From Vibrio sp. HA2012 (GTDB lineage: Bacteria > Pseudomonadota > Gammaproteobacteria > Enterobacterales > Vibrionaceae), in assembly GCF_002812955.1 (NCBI RefSeq), contig NZ_PFXK01000003.1:124001-188000 (forward strand): a stretch of DNA of 64,000 nt, given 5' to 3'. The translations under genes were made by a program, and so were the position numbers. The notes below the pieces were generated by a model. That model saw nothing but the letters and a program-made list of their open reading frames with translations. It was not told where the DNA came from and did not search any database. Each line of letters starts with the position of its first letter. Positions within the stretch are counted from its first letter, which is position 1. Below are positions 53,768 to 63,699 of the stretch, in pieces.

Positions 53768-55789
53768 TTAGCCTTCGGCTGCTTCTGCGCATACCTTCTT
53801 CTGCACGGCCGGAGGAGCCGGTTCGTAATGGCTTAATGCCATACTGAAACTGCCTTCACCTCCTGTTAATGAACGTAATCGACGTGAGTAATCCAACAAC
53901 TCATTAACCGGTGATTTGGCTTTAAGCAGAGTAAAATTATTCGCCTGAGGATGCGTTCCTTCAATTAATCCCCGGTTACCAGACAAATCACCGGAAACAT
54001 CCCCTACCGCAGAGGTCGGAATAAACAAATCCAGTTGCACTATAGGTTCAAGTACAATTGGACCTGCATTGTTGACGGCATCCAGAAAAGCCTTCTTACC
54101 GGCAATAACAAAGGCAATTTCTTTAGAATCGACAGAATGGAACTTTCCATCATAGACCGTCACTTCAATGTCTTTCAGAGGGTTACCAGAAATCGCTCCC
54201 TCATCCAGAGCCTGACGCACACCTTTTTCCACAGCAGGAATAAGTGCCGTCGGGATTGCACCCCCAACAACCTTATTCACAAATTTAAACCCGGTACCAC
54301 GTTCCAGCGGGCGTACCTTTAGCTGGACTTCGCCAAACTGACCAGCACCACCACTCTGCTTCTTATGCCGGTAATGCCCTTCAGCAGGTCGGGTAATCGT
54401 TTCAAAGTATTCCACGCTCGGCTGGCTGGTTTCCACGTCCAGTTTATACACGCTCTCCATTTTCTCCAGAGCAACTTTTAAATGGAACTCGCCCTGACCA
54501 CTCAGCAATGTTTCATTGGTTCGGGTTCGGTGTTCAATCTTCAAAGACGGATCTTCTGCTGCAATACGGTTCAGTACTTCTGACAACTTCTGCTCATCAC
54601 CCCGCTTTTTAGGTTTGACTACCAGACTGTACATGGACTCGGGAAAATTCAGTGTACGCATCACTACATTATCTTCGTCATGTGAATCATGAATAACAGA
54701 ATCGAATTCCAGCTCATCTACTTTTGCCAGTACACAAAAATCACCAGCAATCGCATGCTGAATTTCCATCCGCTCTTTACCCTGCAACTGGTACAAGTGT
54801 CCAACTTTAAAGGCTTTATTACTTTCTCCTACATAAAGCTGACTACCGGTATTTATTCCCCCCTGAAAAACCCGAAGATAAGCCAGTTTACCCATATAAG
54901 GATCGACACTGATTTTGTACACATGCGCAACCGTGTGTTCCAGTGTTTCACAATCAACCCGAATCTGTTTCCCCTCTTTCTCCAGCAGAGGCGGGTTACC
55001 TTCAAGAGGGATCGGCATAATTTCCGTTATTGTCTGTAACAGCAACTCACAACCGGCACCGGTTTCTGCTGAAGTAAAGCAGACCGGTATAACATGCCCG
55101 CTTCTCAGCGCTTCTTCAAACGGATCGTGTAGCTGCTCCGGATTCAATTCAGAACCCTGCTCCAGATACAGTTCCATCAGTTCTTCATCGACTTCAATGA
55201 TTTGATCGATCAGACTTTCATGCGCGGATGACACATCAGAAAACAGAGTGGGTTTATCGTATTCCGGTTCGAAATAACAATCGACAACACTTTTCCCATC
55301 TTTATCCGGTAGATTTATGGGCAGGCAGTGACTGCCAAAATGCGCTTCGATCTCAGCCATAATGCCGGAAATCTTTTGCGCTTCCTGATCCATTTTATTA
55401 ACGACGATCATCTGACATTTTTGTTGCTCTCTGGCAAAAGCAAATAAACGGTCAGAGATCTGATTCAGTGGGGTATCACTGTCAATAACCAGTGCAGAAG
55501 TTTCAATAGCGGGAAATATACTGAGTGTGCGACCCAGTAATTCAGCCTGTCCCGGAGTATCAATCATATTCATCCGGTGCTTATTCCAGCTTAGAGTCAC
55601 CGGAGTAGCTTCAATACTGTGCTGATACTGAATGGATTGGGAATCAAAATCTGTAACTGTATTACCACAGGTCACATGACCAAGTTGTTCTGTGGCACTG
55701 GCAGTAAACAGTAAACGTTCGATCAGGCTGGTCTTTCCCGTACCGGTCTGACCGACAAAAGCAATATTACGAATATTATTAACTGGCAT
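53768..55789 (-). CDS. EF-G paralogue (elongation factor G-like)
   Basis: A 673-residue translational GTPase. G1 GQTGTGKTS, G3 DTPGQAE, G4 NKMD, followed by EF-G domains II-V (late VRPLERGTGFKFVNKVVGGAIP and GDVSGDLSGNRG). The usual catalytic His after DTPG is Gln here, so GTP hydrolysis may be slow or altered; such paralogues often specialise in recycling or stress. The start at 55789 is supported by CAGGAG 7 bases upstream; an ATG at 55837 would put this site inside the gene. A hairpin lies in the leader. Confidence 0.88.
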   Translation of the reverse strand: MPVNNIRNIAFVGQTGTGKTSLIERLLFTASATEQLGHVTCGNTVTDFDSQSIQYQHSIEATPVTLSWNKHRMNMIDTPGQAELLGRTLSIFPAIETSALVIDSDTPLNQISDRLFAFAREQQKCQMIVVNKMDQEAQKISGIMAEIEAHFGSHCLPINLPDKDGKSVVDCYFEPEYDKPTLFSDVSSAHESLIDQIIEVDEELMELYLEQGSELNPEQLHDPFEEALRSGHVIPVCFTSAETGAGCELLLQTITEIMPIPLEGNPPLLEKEGKQIRVDCETLEHTVAHVYKISVDPYMGKLAYLRVFQGGINTGSQLYVGESNKAFKVGHLYQLQGKERMEIQHAIAGDFCVLAKVDELEFDSVIHDSHDEDNVVMRTLNFPESMYSLVVKPKKRGDEQKLSEVLNRIAAEDPSLKIEHRTRTNETLLSGQGEFHLKVALEKMESVYKLDVETSQPSVEYFETITRPAEGHYRHKKQSGGAGQFGEVQLKVRPLERGTGFKFVNKVVGGAIPTALIPAVEKGVRQALDEGAISGNPLKDIEVTVYDGKFHSVDSKEIAFVIAGKKAFLDAVNNAGPIVLEPIVQLDLFIPTSAVGDVSGDLSGNRGLIEGTHPQANNFTLLKAKSPVNELLDYSRRLRSLTGGEGSFSMALSHYEPAPPAVQKKVCAEAAEG

Positions 55790-55838
55790 ATAAGGCTCCT
55801 GAAAGTGTAGTGACAAAGATAAAGACATCATCCACATG

Positions 55839-55866
55839 CGGGCGGCAGCTAAGCCGCCAGCCCGTC
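55839..55866. other. GC-rich hairpin in the EF-G paralogue leader
   Basis: CGGGC-GGC, loop AGCTAA, GCC-(GCCA)-GCCCG folds into a GC-rich stem with an asymmetric bulge about 50 bases upstream of the EF-G-like start. Its core GCTAAGCCG also occurs in the terminator at 53719-53728. It could be a terminator for upstream transcription or a translation-control element. Confidence 0.4.
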
Positions 55867-56036
55867 TTCCAGGTCATTTTTCGAATCGATATATGCACAG
55901 TAGATCCATAAACAAAAACAATGCTTATAGCTTGGTCAGTAATTTTTGTTTCTGGTGTGACTTATTTCATAACTATAAAAATCGATTCATCCCAAAGTAC
56001 CTCAGGATACTTATTCAACAAATAATCTATCTGATG

Positions 56037-56933
56037 TTATTTTTCATCCACATACACAACCGGCGTATGTATCTCTTCCTCCGGCATCTGACCGTCCATA
56101 GCCTGATAGACCGCATATACTCCCTGATAGCCTATTTCATACGGTGACTGGGTGATATAACCCAGCAACTTCCCTTTATTCAGGCTTTCCATAATAAAGG
56201 GATCATCATCAAAGCCAATATGCACAACATTCTTGTGTTTTTTCAGCACTTCACGAGCAATAATGGTGCCTATCGTTGTAGTATCATTCGGTGTAAAAAT
56301 GCCATCCAGGTTATTGATATTCTGTAACGTCTTGCGAGCCATACTTCTTGCATCACCCACTCTTGTACCAAGATAAGGGTCTGCGACAATGTCTAATCCT
56401 CTTTTCTTTGCTTCATAGAGGAACCCGTCTTCTCGGGCATCAGTGGAAGCCACGCCTTTTTCCAGCCGGAATAATGCTACTTTGCCTCCTCGTCCCACAG
56501 CATCTGCCATCTTGGCTGCGGCTAACTGCCCCGCGGCATAATTATCAGTAGTAACTGAAGCAATCCGCTCACCTCCGGTGTCTCTGTCGATATAGACCGT
56601 CGGAATTCCCTTCGATTTAAACAAAGAAATATCTTCATTCCGGGATGGATCCGATGGAGCGATAACAACACCGCGACAACCATGCTCATTAATAAACCGG
56701 TGCAGGATTATCTTTTGCCCGTTCGAGTCTTTGTCATTAATCGTTCCTCGGATGTATAACCGGATCCCCAGTTCGCTTCCGGCTCGTTCCGCCCCCTGAA
56801 TAACTTCAGACCAGAACGGCCTTAACTCACTGCCTGAAATCACCACTGCCAGACAGTCTTCTGCAGCTACTACCACAGGCATCAGCAACCCGGCCAGCAG
56901 ACCACCCGTTAACATCAGTTTTTGTATACGCAT
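56037..56933 (-). CDS. periplasmic sugar-type substrate-binding protein (orphan, second copy)
   Basis: A 298-residue paralogue of the 9722-10609 protein. Signal peptide about residues 1-23; blocks LRPFWSEVIQGAERAG, GVVIAPSDPSRN, VYIDRDTGGERIASVTTDN, KGVASTDAREDGF, DGIFTPNDTTT and HIGFDDDPF match it closely. No ABC permease or ATPase gene is adjacent. Both may act with sensor kinases or with transporters elsewhere. Confidence 0.87.
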   Translation of the reverse strand: MRIQKLMLTGGLLAGLLMPVVVAAEDCLAVVISGSELRPFWSEVIQGAERAGSELGIRLYIRGTINDKDSNGQKIILHRFINEHGCRGVVIAPSDPSRNEDISLFKSKGIPTVYIDRDTGGERIASVTTDNYAAGQLAAAKMADAVGRGGKVALFRLEKGVASTDAREDGFLYEAKKRGLDIVADPYLGTRVGDARSMARKTLQNINNLDGIFTPNDTTTIGTIIAREVLKKHKNVVHIGFDDDPFIMESLNKGKLLGYITQSPYEIGYQGVYAVYQAMDGQMPEEEIHTPVVYVDEK

Positions 56934-57250
56934 AAGTATGCCCCTGACTGAAATACCTTCATATCAAGCATAGTTTATAATTATGCTGACGAGATTGTAT
57001 ATCCTCAGCTAAGACCCGATTTTACCGAAATACTGGAACTACAACGCTTGGCTTTCTCTATAAACACCGTTCTTTCTCGGTAAGCACCTTGATAAATACA
57101 TCAAGCACCTGTAATCATTTAATATTAATGTCGAATCCGTACAGGTTGATCCCTATACTGGTTATTGGTTTACTTTTTTCAGGATCCGGATGGCCTGCCG
57201 TTAGAACTGTATAAAGTGACCCCGGCTGGATAGCAACATATGGAGTTCAG
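56934..57250. other. divergent intergenic region with a TTGAT-N6-ATCAA dyad
   Basis: CTTGAT (57088-57093) and ATCAAG (57100-57105) are inverted arms with a 6-base spacer, about 150 bases before the LysR start and on the divergent side of the binding-protein gene. Spacing differs from Fnr sites (N4). No gene or RNA is visible in the rest. Confidence 0.4.
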
Positions 57251-58144
57251 ATGTATAACGCAATCACAATAGAAGCATTCCGGGCATTAGACGCCATCGA
57301 CAGAAAAGGCAGCTTTTCTGCCGCAGCAAAATCACTGTATAAAGTGCCATCCGCTTTAACCTACACCATCAAAAAACTGGAAGATGATATTGGTGTACCT
57401 CTGTTCGACCGTTCAAAACAGCGGGCACAACTGACTCCGGCAGGAAAGCTGGTTCTCGAGCAAGGGCGGGACATTCTACTGGCAACCAATCGTCTGCTCG
57501 ATTCAGTCAAACAACTGGAATCAGGATGGGAAAGCGGTATAAGAATCGCCCGGGATACCATAATTCCCAGTGACTATTTATTTGATCTAATCGCTGATTT
57601 CAACCAATTAGATCATAACGTAAACGTATCACTAAGCGTTGAAGTTTTAGGTGGAGGTTGGGATGCCCTGCACAGCCGACGAGCCGATATTGTGATTGGT
57701 GCTACTGGTGAACTACCCAGAGGATTATTTCATACCCACAAAATAGGTCAGGTGAGATTCGTTTTTGCCGTCAGTCCGCACCACCCGCTGGCCAATATCC
57801 GTCAACCGATTGAACAAGAACAGTTAGTTCACTATCCATCCATCGTTGTTGCTGATACCTCACAGATATTACCTGTTCAGAACAGCGGCCTGTTCGCCAG
57901 CAAACAAGTGATCCAGGTGAGCAGTATCGAATCCAAAATAGCCGCTCAACTGCGTGGACTAGGGGTAGGTTTTATACCGGTACATCTGGCACAACCCTAT
58001 CTGGATTCCGGTCAGCTGATTGCAAAAGAATGCGCCTTCCCCCGGCCAGGACAAGATATTTATATCGCCTGGCATAAAGAGCAGGAAGGCCGCGCTCTGG
58101 AATGGTTTGTCGACCGGTTATGCAAAATCAGCTGGCCGTTATAG
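57251..58144 (+). CDS. YhaJ-like LysR regulator
   Basis: A 297-residue LysR protein close to E. coli YhaJ: ITIEAFRALDAIDRKGSFSAAAKSLYKVPSALTYTIKKLE for the HTH, then IPSDYLFDLI and VADTSQILPVQ. YhaJ responds to aromatic (nitroaromatic/quinone-like) compounds and controls oxidoreductases. The next gene is the convergent azoreductase azoR (9 bases apart), a likely target. Confidence 0.88.
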   Translation: MYNAITIEAFRALDAIDRKGSFSAAAKSLYKVPSALTYTIKKLEDDIGVPLFDRSKQRAQLTPAGKLVLEQGRDILLATNRLLDSVKQLESGWESGIRIARDTIIPSDYLFDLIADFNQLDHNVNVSLSVEVLGGGWDALHSRRADIVIGATGELPRGLFHTHKIGQVRFVFAVSPHHPLANIRQPIEQEQLVHYPSIVVADTSQILPVQNSGLFASKQVIQVSSIESKIAAQLRGLGVGFIPVHLAQPYLDSGQLIAKECAFPRPGQDIYIAWHKEQEGRALEWFVDRLCKISWPL

Positions 58145-58153
58145 ACCCACTGA

Positions 58154-58738
58154 TTAGCCAAATACGCCGCTCAGTTGCTGCAAAGCATCTTTGCGGTTTT
58201 CTTCCGCGACTTCTTCACCCATATTAAGCGCTTCAGCAAACACAAAGTTCACATCAGTCAGTCCGATAAAACCAAGAATGGTTGTCAGATAGCTATAAAC
58301 AATATCGTGAGCCGTTCCTTTATGCAGACCACCCCGAGTAGTAACAATAGTAACCGGCTTATTGTCAATAAGGCCAACCGGACCCGTTTCAGTATAAGAG
58401 AAAGTGATTCCTGCACGGGCAATCAGATCAAACCAGTTTTTCAACTGAGTCGGTACCATAAAGTTATACATTGGTGCGGCAATAACAACAGAATCCGCCG
58501 CTTTCAGCTCTTCAATAAGCTGGTTAGACAATTGCAGTATTGCTTTCTGCTCTTCGCTAAGCTCAGATTCGTTTCCCCCCAGAGAGCCAATCACATTCAA
58601 ATCCATGACCGGAAGCGGATTCGCCGCCAAATCACGTTCAATAATGTTGCGGCTGCCTTCCAGAGCAATGTTCAGAAGCTGGTTAGATTGTGAATGTTCA
58701 CCAAGAATGCTTGATTTCAGTACGAGTACACTTGACAT
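58154..58738 (-). CDS. azoR: FMN-dependent NADH-azoreductase
   Basis: A 194-residue flavodoxin-fold enzyme reducing azo compounds and quinones with NADH. MSSVLVLKSSILGEHSQSNQL binds the FMN phosphate, followed by IAAPMYNFMVPTQLKNWFDLIARAG and TTRGGLH. Length and motifs match AzoR. It faces a YhaJ-like LysR gene. Confidence 0.93.
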   Translation of the reverse strand: MSSVLVLKSSILGEHSQSNQLLNIALEGSRNIIERDLAANPLPVMDLNVIGSLGGNESELSEEQKAILQLSNQLIEELKAADSVVIAAPMYNFMVPTQLKNWFDLIARAGITFSYTETGPVGLIDNKPVTIVTTRGGLHKGTAHDIVYSYLTTILGFIGLTDVNFVFAEALNMGEEVAEENRKDALQQLSGVFG

Positions 58739-58982
58739 ATTTCTTCCTTTTCAACTTATTTCTTATGCAGTTTGTCATTTTACTCTACCGGAAAATAACC
58801 ACGAAAAATATTGGAATAATTAGAGGAACGACTTCAAAATTTTTGAACAATACGTTGTTTTGACCCATTCTCCTTTACGTACCTTTACATTCGCTGTGAC
58901 CTACTTTACAAACAAAATCATTATAATGAGAGAAATTATCAACATTCGGTATACAACCCGGTGCTTTGCTAAGTAGTTATAT

Positions 58983-60170
58983 ATGAAAAAAAATTCCAAA
59001 CGTAATCTATTTTTTATACTGACCGGCGTACTGCTACTTGCCAGTGCAACTTTCTATGTTTATCACCAGCCGGAACCAGCGCCGGATTATGCTACTGAGC
59101 CGGTTCGGCGAGGAAAAATAGAAAATACCGTTCTGGCCAACGGCATGCTCCATCCATCTAAGCTGGTAAGCGTCGGTTCTCAGGTGTCCGGACAAATCAA
59201 TAAATTAGCAGTTCAACTTGGGCAAGAAGTCAAACAGGGAGATTTAATCGCCCAGATTGACAGTCTGACCCAGCAGAACAGTCTGAAAGAAGCTCAGGCA
59301 TCACTAAACAGCATCAATGCACAGTACCGGGCAAAACAAGCTCAAATCCATCAGGCTACACTGGAATTCGAACGGCAGAAACGCATGCTGGCTGACAATG
59401 CCAGTTCAAAGGCTGATTACGAAACAGCAGAAGCCGATCTGGCCGTTTACAGAGCAGAGCTCGATCAATTGAAAGCAGAACGGGAGCAAGCCGTCATCAG
59501 TGTTGATGATGCAAAACTGGATCTTGGTTATACCACAATCAATGCTCCGATGGACGGCACCGTCGTCTATACCTCTGTTTCGGAAGGACAGACCGTAAAC
59601 GCAAATCAGGAAACACCGACGATTATCGAGCTGGCAAAGTTGGATACCATGACGGTAAAAGCCCAGATTTCGGAAGCGGATGTCATTCATGTCTATCCCG
59701 GTCAGCAGGCCTATTTCACTATTCTGGGTTCATCGGATCAGCGTTATAAAGGGGTACTGCGAGCCATTGAACCGGGACCGACATTGATGGATGGTGATGA
59801 CAGCGATTTGAGTGCCGATGACAGCGATGCCATCTACTACAACGGCTTGTTTGAAGTAGAGAACCCGGATCATCTGTTACGAATCGGTATGACTGCTCAG
59901 GTTTCAATTGTTCTGGATAATGCTGATGATGCCCTGCTCATCCCGTCGCAGATACTAATAAAACAACCGGGAACCGGCGAGCATTATCAAATCCCGGTAC
60001 TGATCAACGGACAAGTTGAATACCGTGATGTTGAAGTAGGTATCAATAACAAGGTAAATGCTCAGATTATCTCCGGTCTGAACGACGGTGATCAGGTTAT
60101 CATCGGCATGCCTGCGGCTGCCGGAAGCACCCGTTCTTCTCGTCGCCCGGGACCACCAATGGGGCTATAA
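58983..60170 (+). CDS. macA: MacA-type periplasmic adaptor of a tripartite efflux pump
   Basis: A 395-residue membrane-fusion protein. N-terminal TM anchor about residues 9-28, then a lipoyl domain (VSVGSQVSGQINKLAVQLGQEVKQGDLIAQID), an alpha-helical hairpin (about 95-180), a barrel (INAPMDGTVV), and a membrane-proximal domain. It connects MacB to a TolC-like channel. A likely promoter lies in the 240 bases before it. Confidence 0.92.
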   Translation: MKKNSKRNLFFILTGVLLLASATFYVYHQPEPAPDYATEPVRRGKIENTVLANGMLHPSKLVSVGSQVSGQINKLAVQLGQEVKQGDLIAQIDSLTQQNSLKEAQASLNSINAQYRAKQAQIHQATLEFERQKRMLADNASSKADYETAEADLAVYRAELDQLKAEREQAVISVDDAKLDLGYTTINAPMDGTVVYTSVSEGQTVNANQETPTIIELAKLDTMTVKAQISEADVIHVYPGQQAYFTILGSSDQRYKGVLRAIEPGPTLMDGDDSDLSADDSDAIYYNGLFEVENPDHLLRIGMTAQVSIVLDNADDALLIPSQILIKQPGTGEHYQIPVLINGQVEYRDVEVGINNKVNAQIISGLNDGDQVIIGMPAAAGSTRSSRRPGPPMGL

Positions 60171-60173
60171 AAA

Positions 60174-62123
60174 ATGAGTGAAGCATTACTTGAAATCTCC
60201 GGGATCAGCCGAACCTTCCCTGCCGGGGATGAAGAACTGACTGTTCTGAATAACGTAAATTTGTCTATCCAGCGCGGAGAAATGGTCGCAATCGTTGGTG
60301 CATCGGGTTCTGGTAAATCAACCCTGATGAATATTCTCGGCTGCCTGGATAAGCCATCTTCCGGCTCTTATTTTATTAACGGACAAGACACTTCCCGTAT
60401 GGAAGTTGATGAGCTTGCAGCCCTGCGAAGAGAATACTTTGGCTTTATCTTCCAGCGCTATCATCTGCTGGGAGATCTAACAGCTGTCGGTAATACCGAA
60501 GTACCGGCCGTCTATGCAGGAAAAGATCGCCACTCACGACAGGAACGGGCAAAACTTCTGCTGAGCCGTCTCGGACTAGAAGAACGTCTGGATCATAAAC
60601 CGAATCAGCTCAGTGGTGGTCAGCAGCAACGAGTCAGTGTTGCCCGTGCCCTGATGAATGGTGGTGATGTAATTCTGGCAGATGAGCCAACCGGCGCACT
60701 GGACAGCCATAGTGGTGAAGAGATGATGAAGCTGCTGCGTGAACTGCATGCTGATGGTCACACTATTATTCTGGTTACCCACGATATGCATGTCGCTCAG
60801 TTCGCCGACCGGATCATCGAAATCAAAGATGGCGAGATCATCAGTGATAAGAAAAAAGAGCCGCAAATATCCTCTGTCCCGGTCACCCAGCTAGATAAAG
60901 CACCAGTATCAGTACCCCGCTGGTTTGACTGGGGACACTACATTGAGGCTCTGAAAATGGCACTGCTGGCGATGTCGAGCCATCGCCTAAGAACGTTTCT
61001 GACAATGCTCGGTATTATCATCGGTATCGCCTCTGTCGTTTCTGTTGTCGCACTGGGTACGGGTTCGCAGCAAGCTATCCTTAAAAATATTGCTTCAATG
61101 GGAACCAATACTATTGATATCCGACCTGGCAGCGGGTTTGGTGACCGACATTCAGGGCGAGTTCGCACCCTGACAGCAAACGATGCAGAAGCATTACAAA
61201 ATCTTCCGTATGTGGACAGCGTAACACCGTCAATCAGTACCAGTGTTACTATTCGCTATACCAACTTGGCGGTGACTGCGTCGGTACAAGGTGTCGGACC
61301 TGAATATTTTCGGGTTCGTGGCTATGAACTGGCTCAGGGGCAATATTTTGATAATGACAGTGTAGATGCACTGGCTCAGGAAGCGGTCATTGATGACAAT
61401 ACCCGTAAAGAACTGTTTCCGGATGAATCAGCCATAGGAAAAATTATCTTCCTTGGACGCTTGCCAGTACGGATCATCGGCGTGACAGAACCCAGAGAAA
61501 GTGCATTCGGTAACAGTGATTCTCTGAATATCTGGATCCCTCACACAACGGTATCCGGACGAATGGTCGGACAAAGCTATCTTGACAGTATCACTGTTCG
61601 TATATCGGAGTCAGCCCCCAGTAATGCGGCTGAACAAGGGATTATCACGCTACTGAAAATGCGCCATGGCACTGAAGATTTCTTTACCATCAATACGGAT
61701 ACCATCCGGGAAAATATAGAGAAAACAACCGCCACAATGACCTTACTGATCTCTGCTATTGCCGTTATTTCACTGGTTGTCGGCGGCATAGGCGTTATGA
61801 ACATCATGCTGGTCTCCGTAACAGAACGCACCAAAGAAATCGGTGTCCGCATGGCGGTTGGAGCCCGGCAGAACGATATTCTGCGCCAGTTTCTGATTGA
61901 AGCGGTACTGGTCTGCTTATGTGGCGGAGTGATAGGGGTTTCCCTTGCGTATCTGATCGGGGTCATCTTCGCATCTACAGGTAGCAGTTTCCAGATGGTG
62001 TACTCCACCAGCTCTATTGTGGCGGCCTTTGGCTGCTCCACTCTGATTGGTATTTTGTTCGGCTTCCTCCCTGCACGTAATGCAGCAAAACTGGATCCGG
62101 TAGACGCACTGGCAAGAGAATAA
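60174..62123 (+). CDS. macB: MacB-type ABC efflux transporter
   Basis: A 649-residue fusion of an ATPase (about residues 1-230; Walker [36 protein letters not shown]) and a MacB permease: TM1 about 275-295, a large periplasmic core, three C-terminal TM helices ([22 protein letters not shown]). It drives export of macrolides, peptides or toxins through the macA adaptor. It lies 3 bases after macA. Confidence 0.95.
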   Translation: MSEALLEISGISRTFPAGDEELTVLNNVNLSIQRGEMVAIVGASGSGKSTLMNILGCLDKPSSGSYFINGQDTSRMEVDELAALRREYFGFIFQRYHLLGDLTAVGNTEVPAVYAGKDRHSRQERAKLLLSRLGLEERLDHKPNQLSGGQQQRVSVARALMNGGDVILADEPTGALDSHSGEEMMKLLRELHADGHTIILVTHDMHVAQFADRIIEIKDGEIISDKKKEPQISSVPVTQLDKAPVSVPRWFDWGHYIEALKMALLAMSSHRLRTFLTMLGIIIGIASVVSVVALGTGSQQAILKNIASMGTNTIDIRPGSGFGDRHSGRVRTLTANDAEALQNLPYVDSVTPSISTSVTIRYTNLAVTASVQGVGPEYFRVRGYELAQGQYFDNDSVDALAQEAVIDDNTRKELFPDESAIGKIIFLGRLPVRIIGVTEPRESAFGNSDSLNIWIPHTTVSGRMVGQSYLDSITVRISESAPSNAAEQGIITLLKMRHGTEDFFTINTDTIRENIEKTTATMTLLISAIAVISLVVGGIGVMNIMLVSVTERTKEIGVRMAVGARQNDILRQFLIEAVLVCLCGGVIGVSLAYLIGVIFASTGSSFQMVYSTSSIVAAFGCSTLIGILFGFLPARNAAKLDPVDALARE

Positions 62124-62126
62124 TTT

Positions 62127-63524
62127 ATGCATAATCAATTTCGCTACAAACTCACCACTCTGGCTATCTGCGCAACACTGATAAGCGGATGCAGTTCATT
62201 CACCCGTACAGAATATCAGGCTCCGGAACTTGACGTGCCTCAGCAATGGCAACCACTCCGCTCCGGACAGTCTGTACTGACGGATTTCTGGTGGAAACAA
62301 TTTCAGGATCCGCAACTGAACCAACTTATCGAGCAGGTTCTGCAAACCAACAATGATCTGGCACTGGCAACCCTGACTCTGCGCGAAGCCAGACTGGAAG
62401 CGGGACTAGCTGATGACGATGCATTACCTCAATTCTCTTCTTCTTTATCTGCCGAAAAAGAACGAGATCTGAGAAGCAATGATACCTCTGACACTTACAA
62501 AGCCAGCGTATCTGTCAGCTATGAACTGGATCTGTGGGGACGGGTATCTGCCAGCATTGATGCAGCAAAATGGTCGGCCATGGCCAGTGCAGAAGACAGG
62601 GAAAGCACCGCCCAGAGCCTGGCAGCAACAACGGCGTCTCTGTACTGGCAAATAGGCTATCTGAATGAACACCTCACCTTAAGTGAAGAAAACCTGAACG
62701 ATGCCAGACAAACCCTGGAACTGACTCAGAGTCAGTATCAAAGCGGTGCAGCATCAAAACTGGATGTACTGGAAGCCAGACAAAGCGTCACCAGCCTTGA
62801 AATCAGTCACAGCGAGTTGCAGCAAGAATTAACGGAAGCCAACAATGCAATGGCGATTTTATTTAACCAACCACCGAAAGACATGCAACTGAATATCCAT
62901 AAGCTGCCGAATGCACCACTTCCAGCAGTTGCTGCAGGGATCCCCGCAGATCTTCTGGCACGACGTCCGGATGTGAAATCCGCTCTGTACGAGCTGAAAT
63001 CCGCACTGGCCAGTAAAGATGAAACCGCCAGCAGTTATTTACCGACTCTGACTCTGACCGGATCAATTGGCGATTCATCATCTCAACTTGAAAACCTGCT
63101 GCAAAATCCGCTCGGAACCCTGGGAGCCGGACTGGTTCTGCCATTTTTGCAGTGGAATCAGATGGAACTAAACAAACAAATATCAGACGTGCAATACCAA
63201 AGTACCATTGTCAGCTACCGGAAAACGCTCTACGAAGCATTTGAAGACGTAGATAATGCCTTGTCCGCACGCCAGCAGTATCTGTATCAGGGAGAAAAGC
63301 TAAAAGTACAATATGAAGATACTAAAGCAGCCGAAGAAATTTATACCAGCCAGTACAACAATGGTGCGATTGGGATTACCGATTTACTGGATGCACAGCA
63401 GGATCGCCGTGATGCTGAAGCCTCATTGCTGGAAAACCGCTATAACCAATATGTTATTCAGGCCACCCTGTATCAGGCTCTGGGCGGCAGTGATATCGCT
63501 CCGGAACTGAACCAAAGCCAGTAA
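62127..63524 (+). CDS. TolC-like outer-membrane efflux lipoprotein (NodT family)
   Basis: A 465-residue outer-membrane factor. Signal peptide with lipobox LISGC (Cys about residue 22), the start of a NodT-type RND/ABC outer-membrane lipoprotein; two OEP repeats of long helices, for example NLNDARQTLELTQSQYQSGAASKLDVLEARQSV interrupted by strands. It completes a self-contained MacA-MacB-TolC pump (3-base gap). Confidence 0.92.
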   Translation: MHNQFRYKLTTLAICATLISGCSSFTRTEYQAPELDVPQQWQPLRSGQSVLTDFWWKQFQDPQLNQLIEQVLQTNNDLALATLTLREARLEAGLADDDALPQFSSSLSAEKERDLRSNDTSDTYKASVSVSYELDLWGRVSASIDAAKWSAMASAEDRESTAQSLAATTASLYWQIGYLNEHLTLSEENLNDARQTLELTQSQYQSGAASKLDVLEARQSVTSLEISHSELQQELTEANNAMAILFNQPPKDMQLNIHKLPNAPLPAVAAGIPADLLARRPDVKSALYELKSALASKDETASSYLPTLTLTGSIGDSSSQLENLLQNPLGTLGAGLVLPFLQWNQMELNKQISDVQYQSTIVSYRKTLYEAFEDVDNALSARQQYLYQGEKLKVQYEDTKAAEEIYTSQYNNGAIGITDLLDAQQDRRDAEASLLENRYNQYVIQATLYQALGGSDIAPELNQSQ

Positions 63525-63537
63525 AAAAACGACCCGC

Positions 63538-63564
63538 CATTCCCATGTTTTCTGCATGGGAATG
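63538..63564 (+). terminator. terminator of the efflux operon
   Basis: CATTCCCATG and CATGGGAATG form a perfect 10-bp stem 14 bases after the last stop; the T-tail is weak (CAATATAAAT). Confidence 0.65.
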
Positions 63565-63699
63565 CAATATAAATGCTAAGTAACCCTGTCCAAACATAGA
63601 TAACTATATGATTCTTTTTTGAATATAAGAATAAGCAGTAGCATTATGGTGAGGATATCAGGCAGATTTAATCGGCTTAATAAATTCTAGGGTTACTAA

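Noticed and set aside
57088..57105. CTTGAT-N6-ATCAAG as a Fnr site
   Set aside because: The spacer is 6 rather than 4 bases, so it is listed only as a dyad.
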